Shown: piece by piece, positions 7,667 through 15,015 of the stretch
Numbering within the stretch: the stretch's first letter is position 1
Layout of the letters: every line of letters starts with the position of its first letter
Source: Actinomyces viscosus
GTDB taxonomy: Bacteria > Bacteroidota > Bacteroidia > Flavobacteriales_D > Crocinitomicaceae
Assembly: GCA_943326975.2 (NCBI GenBank)
Contig: CALPVI020000007.1
Coordinates: 1 to 17,305, forward strand
Length of the DNA stretch: 17,305 bases
Direction of reading: 5' to 3'
The notes under the pieces: generated by a model
Seen by the model: the letters and a program-made list of their open reading frames with translations, nothing else
Told to the model about the DNA's origin: nothing
Database searches by the model: none
Position numbers and translations under genes: made by a program

Positions 7667-9775
7667 TTACTTATTCATTTCAATATGAGTAATTGCTAAT
7701 CTAATTACTCCATAATCAATCTCTTGGTTTAGGGTTTCAAAAATAGGTTTTAATTGAGTTGTATTTTCAAATTTGGGAAGTACAAAGTTAACTTTACTTA
7801 ATTCTTCTTCAGTCATATAGCTAAATATGTTTAGTGGATATCCGTCTTGATAGATTTTTGCTAAATGTGAATAAATGGTAGTAGGTGATAAGTTTCTTAC
7901 TTGAGAAATAGCATTAATATCTAATCCTTTTTTAATTAACTCTAAAGTTTCATCATATGTTGATTTTTTCGGCTCACTATCTTTGATGAAATTTTTAATT
8001 AAATCTAAAAACTCTTCACCATACGTTCTCATTTTTTGTAAACCAACTCCTTGTATTGCTAATAAATCGTTTTCGGTAGTTGGTTTTTCGCTTGCCATTT
8101 CCATTAAAGATGCATCACTGAATACAATATATGCAGGAACATTTTCTTCAACAGCAATTTTTCTTCTTAATAGTTTCAAGCGATCAAACAATAATTCATC
8201 AGGTGTAAGGGATTGTACAGCTTTTTTCTCTTTTGTAATTTTAACAGTTTTCTCTTTTTCTTTGAATTCAGCTAAATGAATTTTAAGTTCACCAAATAAA
8301 ACTTTATTTCCAAAAGGTGTAATTTTTAAATGCATATTATCATCATAAGCGACCTCAACCAATCCTACATTTTTTATTTGGGTAATGTAAAATAGCCATT
8401 GGTTAACACTTAAATCAGCACCTATCCCAAAGGTTTTAAGTTCGTTATATTTTTTTGAGAACATTTCAGAAGTTTTAGCGCCCCTTAAAATTTCAATTAA
8501 AGTGTTGTTACCAATGCTTTCATTTGTACGTTTGATAGCTGACAATGCTTTTTGAGTAATGATTGTCCCATCAAAAGTTTTAGGTGGATTTTGACAAACA
8601 TCACATTTACCACAATTTTGATGTAATTCTTCACTGAAGTATGCTAGTAAAATTTTCCTTCTGCATGAAGTTGCTTCTGCGTATTGAAGCATGCGGTTTA
8701 ATTTTTCAATTAATACTTCAGAATGTTCACTTTCTCTTGCAAAATCAGACAGTAATTTAACATCTCGGTAGTTGAAGAATAAAAGCGTATTGGAATTAAG
8801 CCCATCTCTTCCTGCTCGACCAATTTCTTGATAATATCCCTCAATGTTTTTAGGTAAGTTGTTATGAATAACCCATCGAACGTTTGATTTGTCAATTCCC
8901 ATTCCGAATGCAATTGTTGCGCAGATTATTGGGATTTCATCATTGATAAATTTTGTTTGGATTGAATCTCTTTCATCGGCAGTTAACCCAGCGTGATAAT
9001 GTGCAGCATTTAAGTTATTATCTTTCAAAATTAGAGACCATTCTTCAGTTTCTTTTCTACTTAAACAATAAATAATTCCGGATTGATTTTGTCTTGCTTC
9101 TATAAAATCTAATATTTGATCAATCTTTTTTTGTTTTGGAACATTACCTTTTACATTTAAAAATAAATTAGGTCTGTCAAATGAAGAAAGAAATGTAATA
9201 GGATTTTTTAATCCTAAATGTGTCTCAATATCTTTACGCGTAATTTTATCTGCTGTTGCTGTCAATGCAACAAATGGAATATCAACTAATTGATTTCTAA
9301 GTGCTTTTATTTGAGTGTATTCGGGCCTGAAATCATGTCCCCACATAGAAACACAGTGAGCTTCATCAATTGCTATTAAGCTAATTTTTAAAGAATAAAA
9401 CCATGAGTTAGAAAGTTGAAGTAAAGTTTCAGGAGAAAGGTAAAGTAATTTTAATTCTCCCTTTTCTGCTTTGGATTGAATAATCGATTTTTCTTCATCT
9501 GAGATGGATGAATTGTAAAAAGCTGCACTTATTCCATTACTTTTTAATGCATCTACTTGATCTTTCATTAAAGAAATAAGGGGAGATATTACGATTGTCA
9601 AATTATCAAATAATAACGCAGGTATTTGGAAACAAATAGATTTACCACCACCTGTTGGCATTAATACAATTGTATCATTTTTTTGAAGTATGTTTTTAAT
9701 GATTTGCTCCTGTTGGTCTCGGAATTTATCATATCCAAAAACTGATTTTAATTGTTTTCTTGCTTCTTCGATCAT
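7667..9775 (-). CDS. recQ: ATP-dependent DNA helicase RecQ
   Basis: The 702-aa protein is a full-length RecQ, a 3'-5' DNA helicase of recombination and replication-fork repair. Seen in order: a motif 0-like FGYDKFRDQQ (13-22), Walker A MPTGGGKS (39-46), the DEAH box (137-140), the aromatic-rich loop segment CVSMWGHDFRPEY (141-153), LTATA (171-175), and motifs V-VI IAFGMGIDKSNVRWVIH and YYQEIGRAGRDG (288-325). The RecQ-Ct zinc site uses Cys371, Cys388, Cys391 and Cys394. A winged-helix region follows (about 400-500), then an HRDC domain (about 524-598) with AIQGVGLQKMRTYGEEFL. The last about 95 residues look like the HTH_40 extension found in Bacteroidota and Bacillota RecQs. Its stop codon directly abuts the stop of the convergent MutS-like gene. 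Confidence 0.96.
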   Translation of the reverse strand: MIEEARKQLKSVFGYDKFRDQQEQIIKNILQKNDTIVLMPTGGGKSICFQIPALLFDNLTIVISPLISLMKDQVDALKSNGISAAFYNSSISDEEKSIIQSKAEKGELKLLYLSPETLLQLSNSWFYSLKISLIAIDEAHCVSMWGHDFRPEYTQIKALRNQLVDIPFVALTATADKITRKDIETHLGLKNPITFLSSFDRPNLFLNVKGNVPKQKKIDQILDFIEARQNQSGIIYCLSRKETEEWSLILKDNNLNAAHYHAGLTADERDSIQTKFINDEIPIICATIAFGMGIDKSNVRWVIHNNLPKNIEGYYQEIGRAGRDGLNSNTLLFFNYRDVKLLSDFARESEHSEVLIEKLNRMLQYAEATSCRRKILLAYFSEELHQNCGKCDVCQNPPKTFDGTIITQKALSAIKRTNESIGNNTLIEILRGAKTSEMFSKKYNELKTFGIGADLSVNQWLFYITQIKNVGLVEVAYDDNMHLKITPFGNKVLFGELKIHLAEFKEKEKTVKITKEKKAVQSLTPDELLFDRLKLLRRKIAVEENVPAYIVFSDASLMEMASEKPTTENDLLAIQGVGLQKMRTYGEEFLDLIKNFIKDSEPKKSTYDETLELIKKGLDINAISQVRNLSPTTIYSHLAKIYQDGYPLNIFSYMTEEELSKVNFVLPKFENTTQLKPIFETLNQEIDYGVIRLAITHIEMNK

Positions 9776-9948
9776 TTTGTAAAGATAGTTGATTTATTTA
9801 CCGAAATTAGAAAGAATATGATGAAATGAGGTGTTGTTTTTTCTGAATGTTTTTTCTATTTTATAAGTAATTTAAAATAACAAAAACATAATTTAAATTC
9901 AATTTAAAACTTCTTTTTTTTCAATAAAAAATAATAATTTCGTTTTTA

Positions 9949-9967
9949 TTTTAAAATAAATTATCAA
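9949..9967 (+). repeat. 19-bp direct repeat, copy 1 (5' side of comEC)
   Basis: TTTTAAAATAAATTATCAA occurs here and again, identically and in the same orientation, at 11929-11947. This copy spans the in-frame TAA (9957-9959) and the first two codons (ATT ATC) of the extended comEC reading frame. Confidence 0.75.
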
Positions 9968-10022
9968 AAACAACTTTTATAGCGCTCCGTTTGTATTTCT
10001 AACAACAGCTTTCCTAATTGGG

Positions 10023-11927
10023 GTGTTGTTTGAATTTCAATTTCCTAAAATGGAGATAGGATGGTTTTATCCAATGATTTTGTTTGTAATTACTTACTTT
10101 GGTCATCGAATTTATTTTAAATCACCAAATTATTTTTTGTTTAGTTCTTTTCTACTTTTTACATTGTTAGGTGCTTTTTCTTTGAGTAGCATTTATCATT
10201 CAAACGAATCAAAAATAAATGAAAATTATTATTTAGGTAATAATCTTTATTTGTTTGAAATACAAGATATTGCGAATAGTAAAAAAGATTGGGTAAAAGT
10301 AAGTGCTGAAGTAAAAGAAGTTTCTGTAAAATCAAAAATAATAGCATGTTCGGAAGAAGTTATTTTGTTTATAAAATCAAAATCAACTATTCAAATAGGT
10401 GATAAAGTAGTGACAAATATCTCATTAGAAAAAATTAAAAATAAAGGTAATCCTGGAGAATTTGATGCTGAATTTTATTGGAAAAGTAAAAGAATAAATC
10501 GAATTGGATTTATTCAAGATGGTCAATTTAAGGTAGTAGGTAACTATTTAAATGTTTTTAGTAAATGGATCATTGATTCTAGAAATTATTTTTTATCCGA
10601 ATTAGAGAAACATTTAAAAGGTGAAGAATTGGCTTTAGCACAAGCACTGATAATTGGAGATCGTAGTAATTTAGATGGTGAAACAATAAATGCTTTTGGA
10701 AATTCAGGAGCAATGCATGTTTTAGCTGTTTCGGGATTACATATTGGAATTATACTTCAGATAATCATACTTTTTTTAGGTTTGTTTTCTAAATACATAA
10801 CTAAGAAACAAGCATTGATTATTGCTCTCGTTTTCATTTGGTTATATACACTCGTTACAGGTTTGTCAGCATCTGTCTTACGTTCTACAGTTATGTTTTC
10901 GATTTTAGCAATTTCTCAAGTTTATGGTAAGAATCACAATTCTATAAATAGTTTATTTTTCACTGCTTTTATTTTATTGTTAATCAATCCTTTGAATCTT
11001 TTTGATATTGGATTTCAATTATCTTTTTTAGCAATGTTAGGAATTTTTTGGTTTTACAAACCGATTCTTGCATTTATTTATATTGAGAATAAGTGGGTGA
11101 GAAAATTATGGGAAACTACAGCTGTAGGTTTTGCTGCTCAATTACTTACTGTTCCATTGACACTTTATTATTTTCATCAATTTCCAAATTATTTTATTCT
11201 GACAAATATTGCTCTGATGTTAGTTACTGGATTAATTCTTGGGTTTGGAATGTTAGTTTATGCTTTTTCTTGGGTTCATTTTTTAGGTAAACTTTTTGTT
11301 ATAATATTATCAATTTCTTTATTGTTTACATTGAAAACAGTTTATTGGATAGATCAATTACCAGGTGCAGTTGCTACAGGTTTTGATTTTTCAATTTGGA
11401 TTGTTGCTATAAGTTATTTGATTATTGTTTTGATTTATATTTTTAAAAAAAATAAGTTGATTTTTAGGTTTTTAATTTTAAAATCTCTTTTATTAGTTGC
11501 TTTTCTTGTTTATCAACGCTACCAAAATTTAATATTAAAAGAAGTTCGGATTTTTAATCATCCAAAATTAGTTTTTATTGTGAAAGATGGTGAAAGGTCT
11601 TTTTGTTTCTATGACTCTGATAATAAAGGTTTTAATAAGATTCAAAGAATGGTTTCAGATTATTCAAAAATCTATCCTTCAAAAGTATATTTTTTTGATA
11701 TTAACAATTTTGACCGAGAGTTATTAACAAATGGGTTATTTGTTAAAGTTAGAAATAATGTAAATGATGTTAAGTTATCTGTTAATCATTTAAATATAGA
11801 TATTATAAAAAGTCAGTTTTACTCTGAATATAATCCAAAAAGTAAGTTGATTTATATGCCTTGGATTCAAAAAGCGCCTTCAAATGCATTCAAATTAGTT
11901 GATAAATCATTCGGATTTTTATACTAA
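10023..11927 (+). CDS. comEC: ComEC/Rec2-family DNA uptake channel
   Basis: This is the predicted inner-membrane channel that passes single-stranded DNA during natural transformation. The N-terminal part has membrane segments and a soluble OB-like DUF4131-type region (about 60-185) with GNPGEFDAEFYW (142-153). The Competence domain starts near 203 with LAQALIIGDRSNLD and the hallmark AMHVLAVSGLHIG (230-242). It continues through about eight membrane helices to residue 475. The metallo-beta-lactamase domain found in some ComECs is absent: the about 130-residue tail has no HxHxDH motif, a common state in Bacteroidota as far as I know. The coordinates use the first standard start (GTG 10023). 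However, the frame continues upstream to 9960 (after TAA 9957-9959) and encodes NNFYSAPFVFLTTAFLIG, which looks like the true ComEC N-terminus, so translation probably begins near 9960-9963 at ATT or ATC. Confidence 0.88.
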   Translation: MLFEFQFPKMEIGWFYPMILFVITYFGHRIYFKSPNYFLFSSFLLFTLLGAFSLSSIYHSNESKINENYYLGNNLYLFEIQDIANSKKDWVKVSAEVKEVSVKSKIIACSEEVILFIKSKSTIQIGDKVVTNISLEKIKNKGNPGEFDAEFYWKSKRINRIGFIQDGQFKVVGNYLNVFSKWIIDSRNYFLSELEKHLKGEELALAQALIIGDRSNLDGETINAFGNSGAMHVLAVSGLHIGIILQIIILFLGLFSKYITKKQALIIALVFIWLYTLVTGLSASVLRSTVMFSILAISQVYGKNHNSINSLFFTAFILLLINPLNLFDIGFQLSFLAMLGIFWFYKPILAFIYIENKWVRKLWETTAVGFAAQLLTVPLTLYYFHQFPNYFILTNIALMLVTGLILGFGMLVYAFSWVHFLGKLFVIILSISLLFTLKTVYWIDQLPGAVATGFDFSIWIVAISYLIIVLIYIFKKNKLIFRFLILKSLLLVAFLVYQRYQNLILKEVRIFNHPKLVFIVKDGERSFCFYDSDNKGFNKIQRMVSDYSKIYPSKVYFFDINNFDRELLTNGLFVKVRNNVNDVKLSVNHLNIDIIKSQFYSEYNPKSKLIYMPWIQKAPSNAFKLVDKSFGFLY

Positions 11928-11928
11928 T

Positions 11929-11947
11929 TTTTAAAATAAATTATCAA
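11929..11947 (+). repeat. 19-bp direct repeat, copy 2 (3' side of comEC)
   Basis: An exact second copy of TTTTAAAATAAATTATCAA, beginning one base after the comEC stop codon and in the same orientation as the copy at 9949-9967. The two copies bracket the gene almost exactly. Confidence 0.75.
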
Positions 11948-12034
11948 GTCCTTAAAAAGATTGAATTTTGCGATTTATTTAAAATATTTAACTTTAAAAT
12001 CATTTTTTTAAAGTATGTTAATTAATAAAAAAGG

Positions 12035-12042
12035 TACTTTTG
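12035..12042 (+). promoter_or_regulatory. Putative -7 promoter element for the dapF-mltG operon
   Basis: TACTTTTG is a full match to the Bacteroidota -7 consensus TAnnTTTG. It lies 17 bases before the ATG at 12060 and would give a leader of about 10-13 bases. No clear TTG is seen at -33. Because it sits downstream of the alternative ATG at 12015, it also argues for 12060 as the real dapF start. Confidence 0.45.
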
Positions 12043-12059
12043 TAGAAAATAAAAGTGAA

Positions 12060-12842
12060 ATGAAAGTTTACTTTTCAAAATATCAAGGAACAGGGAATGA
12101 TTTTGTCATGTTGGATAATTTAAATGGTCAATATGATAAATTGTCGATTTCTCAAATTCAATTTTTGTGTGATAGAAGATTTGGAGTTGGTGGCGATGGA
12201 TTGATTAAAATAAATTCGTCTCTGTCATTGGACTTTGAAGTAGATTATTATAATTCAGATGGTTCTAAGAGTTTTTGTGGAAATGGAGCGCGTTGTGCTG
12301 TTGCGTTTGCAGAAACTTTAGGAATTGATGTAAGTAATACAACTTTTACAGCAATAGATGGGATTCATACAGCATCGTTAAATCAATCAATCGTTTCTTT
12401 AAAAATGAGTGATGTATCCAATTTTGAGAAGTTGGAAAAAGATTATGTTATACATACGGGTTCTCCTCATTATATTCAATTTGTCTCTGATTTAAATTCA
12501 AAAAATATTGTAGATTTTGGTAAAGAAATTAGGTATTCTGATAGGTTTAAAAATGAAGGGATAAATGTTAATCTAACCGAAGTTTTAGCAAAAAATCAAT
12601 TACTGGTATTGACTTATGAAAGAGGTGTAGAAGATGAAACGCTTTCTTGTGGTACAGGTGTTACAGCATGTGTTTTAGCATACGGAATTGAAAATAATTT
12701 ACAAGGTGAAAATACTGTTTATGTTAAGGTTAAAGGCGGTGATTTAAGTGTTTCATTTAATTCAAAAGGAGAAGGAGAGTTTGATTCAATTTATTTAATT
12801 GGACCTGCTACATTTGTTTTTAAAGGGGAAATAAATGTATAG
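12060..12842 (+). CDS. dapF: Diaminopimelate epimerase
   Basis: The 260-aa enzyme converts LL-diaminopimelate to meso-diaminopimelate for lysine and peptidoglycan synthesis. It starts MKVYFSKYQGTGNDFVMLDN, the standard DapF N-terminus. The two catalytic cysteines are Cys73 in FCGNGARC (72-79) and Cys197 in LSCGTGVTA (195-203). Further conserved blocks are DRRFGVGGDGLI (38-49), FEVDYYNSDGS (59-69), GSPHYIQF (134-141) and YERGVEDETLS (186-196). The length is normal for the family. The frame is also open from an ATG at 12015, but those 15 residues are not part of the family and overlap the -7-like element, so 12060 is chosen. It is the first gene of a four-gene run in which each gene overlaps the next; here the overlap is 8 bases. 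Confidence 0.95.
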   Translation: MKVYFSKYQGTGNDFVMLDNLNGQYDKLSISQIQFLCDRRFGVGGDGLIKINSSLSLDFEVDYYNSDGSKSFCGNGARCAVAFAETLGIDVSNTTFTAIDGIHTASLNQSIVSLKMSDVSNFEKLEKDYVIHTGSPHYIQFVSDLNSKNIVDFGKEIRYSDRFKNEGINVNLTEVLAKNQLLVLTYERGVEDETLSCGTGVTACVLAYGIENNLQGENTVYVKVKGGDLSVSFNSKGEGEFDSIYLIGPATFVFKGEINV

Positions 12843-13380
12843 TTTTGAATTTGATAAAAGCATTCCTTTCACTTTGCTGAAAGAAATTAATTCAATAGAA
12901 TTTTCGGAAGGAGTTTTTATCTGGATATGGCATGCAAATAAAATCCCACCACATATAGGGGTTTCAATTGACGGGAAATATTTCAGTTTAAAGGTTAAAG
13001 GAAAAGATGAACAATTACCAGTAACTAAAATTAAGGATATTATAACTAAAAAATCAATTGGGACATTTATTATTCAAACAGATTTTAACTCTAATTTAAA
13101 GAATGTTACATCTGTTTTTAAAAGATTTACAAAAGCAGAGTCACTTAAAACAACTTGTTTAAATCCTATTCAAGAAATTTATGGTTTGAAGGGTGAAAAA
13201 ATGATTTTAGCAGAATTGTTGAATAATTTTCAAACTAAAGGAATAATTACAAAAGTATTTAGTATAAATTTGGATGCTGAATGCAGAGGTATTCCAAAGT
13301 ATGGAAAGAAAGAGATTGAAGCGCGATTAATTCATTTAGAGAATGCTAAAAGGTCAAAAAGTATACTTAAGGGCACTTGA
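12835..13380 (+). CDS. Conserved-looking protein of unknown function in the dapF-mltG operon
   Basis: The 181-aa product is not one I recognise. It has no signal peptide or membrane helix, so it should be cytosolic. The N-terminal half contains FIWIWHANKIPPHIGVSIDGKYFSLKV (28-54, shown only by its key parts: WHA, PPHIG, YFSL), which looks like a beta-hairpin with a conserved His40. The middle has TTCLNPIQEIYG (106-117; Cys108) and the C-terminal half LDAECRGIPKYGKKEIEARL with Cys150. A His first and a Cys later is the order seen in circularly permuted papain-like folds, but that is a weak guess. The start ATG overlaps the dapF end by 8 bases and its 3' end overlaps the GNAT gene by 38 bases, so translation is almost certainly coupled. 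Base and codon use match its neighbours, so it is a real gene. Confidence 0.7.
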   Translation: MYSFEFDKSIPFTLLKEINSIEFSEGVFIWIWHANKIPPHIGVSIDGKYFSLKVKGKDEQLPVTKIKDIITKKSIGTFIIQTDFNSNLKNVTSVFKRFTKAESLKTTCLNPIQEIYGLKGEKMILAELLNNFQTKGIITKVFSINLDAECRGIPKYGKKEIEARLIHLENAKRSKSILKGT

Positions 13381-13864
13381 ACCAAGTGATGCTACAAAGT
13401 TATTGCTGTGGGAGAATAATATCTCTAATTGGAGGGTTTCAGATACAGAAGTTCCGTTTTCAATGCATGATATAACTAATTATATTGAAAACGCTCATAA
13501 TATAAGATCTACCGGTCAACTTAGGTTTATTATTTGTAAAGTTGACTCAAATGAATCGATTGGTGCGATAGATTTATATGATGCAAACTTTAAGCATGGA
13601 CGTGCAGGAGTAGGAGTATTGATTGGTGAAGAAAATGAACGTTCAAACGGATATGCTTCAGAAAGTTTAGAGTTGTTGAATGAATATGCAGATAAAGTGT
13701 TAGGATTTCATTCACTTTTTTGTTCAATTCATTCGGATAATTTATCAAGTATTCGATTGTTTGAAAAATGTAATTTTGAAAAAATAGGTGTTCGTAAAGA
13801 TTGGTATCTCGAACAAGGTCAAAGAATAGATGAAATTTTATATCAAATATGTTTAAAAAAATAG
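13343..13864 (+). CDS. GNAT family N-acetyltransferase, SpeG/RimJ-like
   Basis: The 173-aa protein has the GNAT fold: VYLRALEPSDATKLLLWEN (7-25) is the usual N-terminal block of the SpeG/RimJ-like group, followed by WRVSDTEVPFS and YIEN. GAIDLYD (74-80) is the central beta-strand pair, and GVGVLIGEENERSNGYASESL (89-109, key part ERSNGYA) is the acetyl-CoA pyrophosphate-binding motif A. The segment FCSIHSDNLSSIRLFEKCNFEKIG (126-149) supplies the Asn and motif B. It transfers acetyl from acetyl-CoA to an amine; the substrate is unknown, and similarity to spermidine acetyltransferases does not settle it. It overlaps the upstream gene by 38 bases and mltG by 16. Placement between dapF and mltG suggests an envelope-related or merely co-expressed role. 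Confidence 0.88.
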   Translation: MLKGQKVYLRALEPSDATKLLLWENNISNWRVSDTEVPFSMHDITNYIENAHNIRSTGQLRFIICKVDSNESIGAIDLYDANFKHGRAGVGVLIGEENERSNGYASESLELLNEYADKVLGFHSLFCSIHSDNLSSIRLFEKCNFEKIGVRKDWYLEQGQRIDEILYQICLKK

Positions 13865-14919
13865 CGATTGGAGTAGCAATTGTCGGTGTTGTCGGAATTG
13901 CCTTAATGTATAATAAAATAGGAGTATTTTTAGATGGAAGAACATCTTCAAGTAATCAAACAGATGTTTATTTTTATTTTGTTGCTTGTGATGGTGCTGA
14001 AAGTTTAGCGACTCAATTGTTCGAACAAAAAATAATTGATGATAAAGAGGCGTTTTTAAATGTTGCTAATTATAAAAAATTAGATAAATCACGTTTGGCC
14101 TTAGGTAAGTATTTAATAAAGTCTGGTGAATCGTATAGAGATATGTTAAATGGTTTTACTTTAAACGGAAACGGTAATGGTAATGCTGAAGTTGAAGTTG
14201 ATGTTACATTTAACAACTGTAAGGATATCTATCAATTAGCAGGGAAAGTTTCAAAATGTATTATGATGGATAGTACCAAATTTGTAGATTACATTACAAA
14301 TGGCGCAACATTAGGTAAATATGATTTTACACTTGAGCAGATACCTTCTTTGTTTTTACCGAATACGTATAAAATGTATTTTGATACAGATGAAAAACAA
14401 TTTGTAGATAAAATGGCGCAAGAATTTAAAAACTTTTGGACATCAGAAAGAACAGCAAAAATTGCAAAAATAGGATTGAAATCTCCATCACAAGTTGTAA
14501 CATTAGCAAGTATCGTTTATTCTGAGCAATCAAGAAATGCAGATGAATGGCCAATCATTGCTGGACTTTATTTAAATCGTATTAATCAGGGGATTAAAAT
14601 GCAATCTGATCCAACATTTAAGTTTTGTTGGGGTGATGAATTAAATGGTGTTCAACGATTATTAGCTGTACATAGAGATATTGATTGTCCTTATAATACT
14701 TATAAAATAAATGGATTACCTCCTGGGCCAATTTGTATTCCTTCTACTTCTGTAGTTGATGCTTGTTTGAATAGGGCTGATGTAGATTACATATATATGT
14801 GTGCAAAACCAGATTATTCAGGTAGACATAACTTTGCTGTTTATGGTGCGGAACATACTAGGAATGCAACTGTTTTCCAAAATTGGTTAGCTAAAGAATT
14901 GAAGAATCAAGGAAATTAA
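13849..14919 (+). CDS. mltG: Endolytic murein transglycosylase MltG
   Basis: The 356-aa protein belongs to the YceG/MltG family, inner-membrane lytic transglycosylases that cut nascent peptidoglycan strands and set glycan length. A single N-terminal membrane anchor (residues 4-20, preceded by FKK) puts the rest in the periplasm. A LysM-like region (about 38-105) leads into the YceG domain. The catalytic block LASIVYSEQS (219-228) keeps the Glu (Glu226) aligned with the family catalytic Glu, though the usual EKE-type sequence is replaced by YSEQ. LYLNRINQGIKMQSDPT (240-256) and PYNTYKINGLPPGPICIPS (281-299) are family hallmarks. GRHNFAVYGAEHTRN (325-339) corresponds to the C-terminal 'GGHTF' segment. 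It is the last gene of the dapF operon, overlapping the GNAT gene by 16 bases, and is followed by a strong terminator. Confidence 0.93.
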   Translation: MFKKIAIGVAIVGVVGIALMYNKIGVFLDGRTSSSNQTDVYFYFVACDGAESLATQLFEQKIIDDKEAFLNVANYKKLDKSRLALGKYLIKSGESYRDMLNGFTLNGNGNGNAEVEVDVTFNNCKDIYQLAGKVSKCIMMDSTKFVDYITNGATLGKYDFTLEQIPSLFLPNTYKMYFDTDEKQFVDKMAQEFKNFWTSERTAKIAKIGLKSPSQVVTLASIVYSEQSRNADEWPIIAGLYLNRINQGIKMQSDPTFKFCWGDELNGVQRLLAVHRDIDCPYNTYKINGLPPGPICIPSTSVVDACLNRADVDYIYMCAKPDYSGRHNFAVYGAEHTRNATVFQNWLAKELKNQGN

Positions 14920-14934
14920 TTAAAGAAAAAGATG

Positions 14935-14969
14935 AATCCCCAAGAATCGCCTCTTGGGGATTTTTTTGT
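14935..14969 (+). terminator. Rho-independent terminator of the dapF-mltG operon
   Basis: An 11-bp perfect stem (AATCCCCAAGA / TCTTGGGGATT) with a 6-base loop (ATCGCC) is followed directly by a run of seven T from 14961. It starts 15 bases after the mltG stop and is the most GC-rich hairpin in the window. Confidence 0.93.
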
Positions 14970-15015
14970 TTAATTTTTTGATGAAAACCGAATTAAAAAT
15001 TCTTATTTTAGATGT

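Noticed and set aside
7667..7692. Weak inverted repeat at the recQ/MutS-like junction (TTACTTAT / ATGAGTAA)
   Set aside because: Only 8 bp with one G-U pair, no GC core and no T-run, and it lies in recQ coding sequence; not a credible terminator.
7983..8279. 98-codon open frame on the plus strand inside recQ
   Set aside because: Antisense to the HRDC and linker region of recQ; composition is typical of a complement frame and no start signal is visible.
5900..9775. Idea that the MutS-like ATPase and RecQ, with nearby comEC, form a defence or DNA-uptake system
   Set aside because: The genes are convergent or divergent with separate starts, RecQ and ComEC are ordinary core-genome proteins, and no nuclease, toxin or other effector is present. 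Proximity alone does not support a system.
9860..9960. AT-rich stretch with repeated TTTAAA/AAAATAA words upstream of comEC, considered as a replication origin or regulatory RNA
   Set aside because: No DnaA-box clusters, iterons or stable hairpins are visible; it looks like ordinary AT-rich intergenic DNA apart from the 19-bp repeat.
11093..11290. 65-codon open frame overlapping comEC in another frame
   Set aside because: It lies inside the membrane-helix region of comEC; Ser/Cys/Tyr-rich shadow product with no independent signal.
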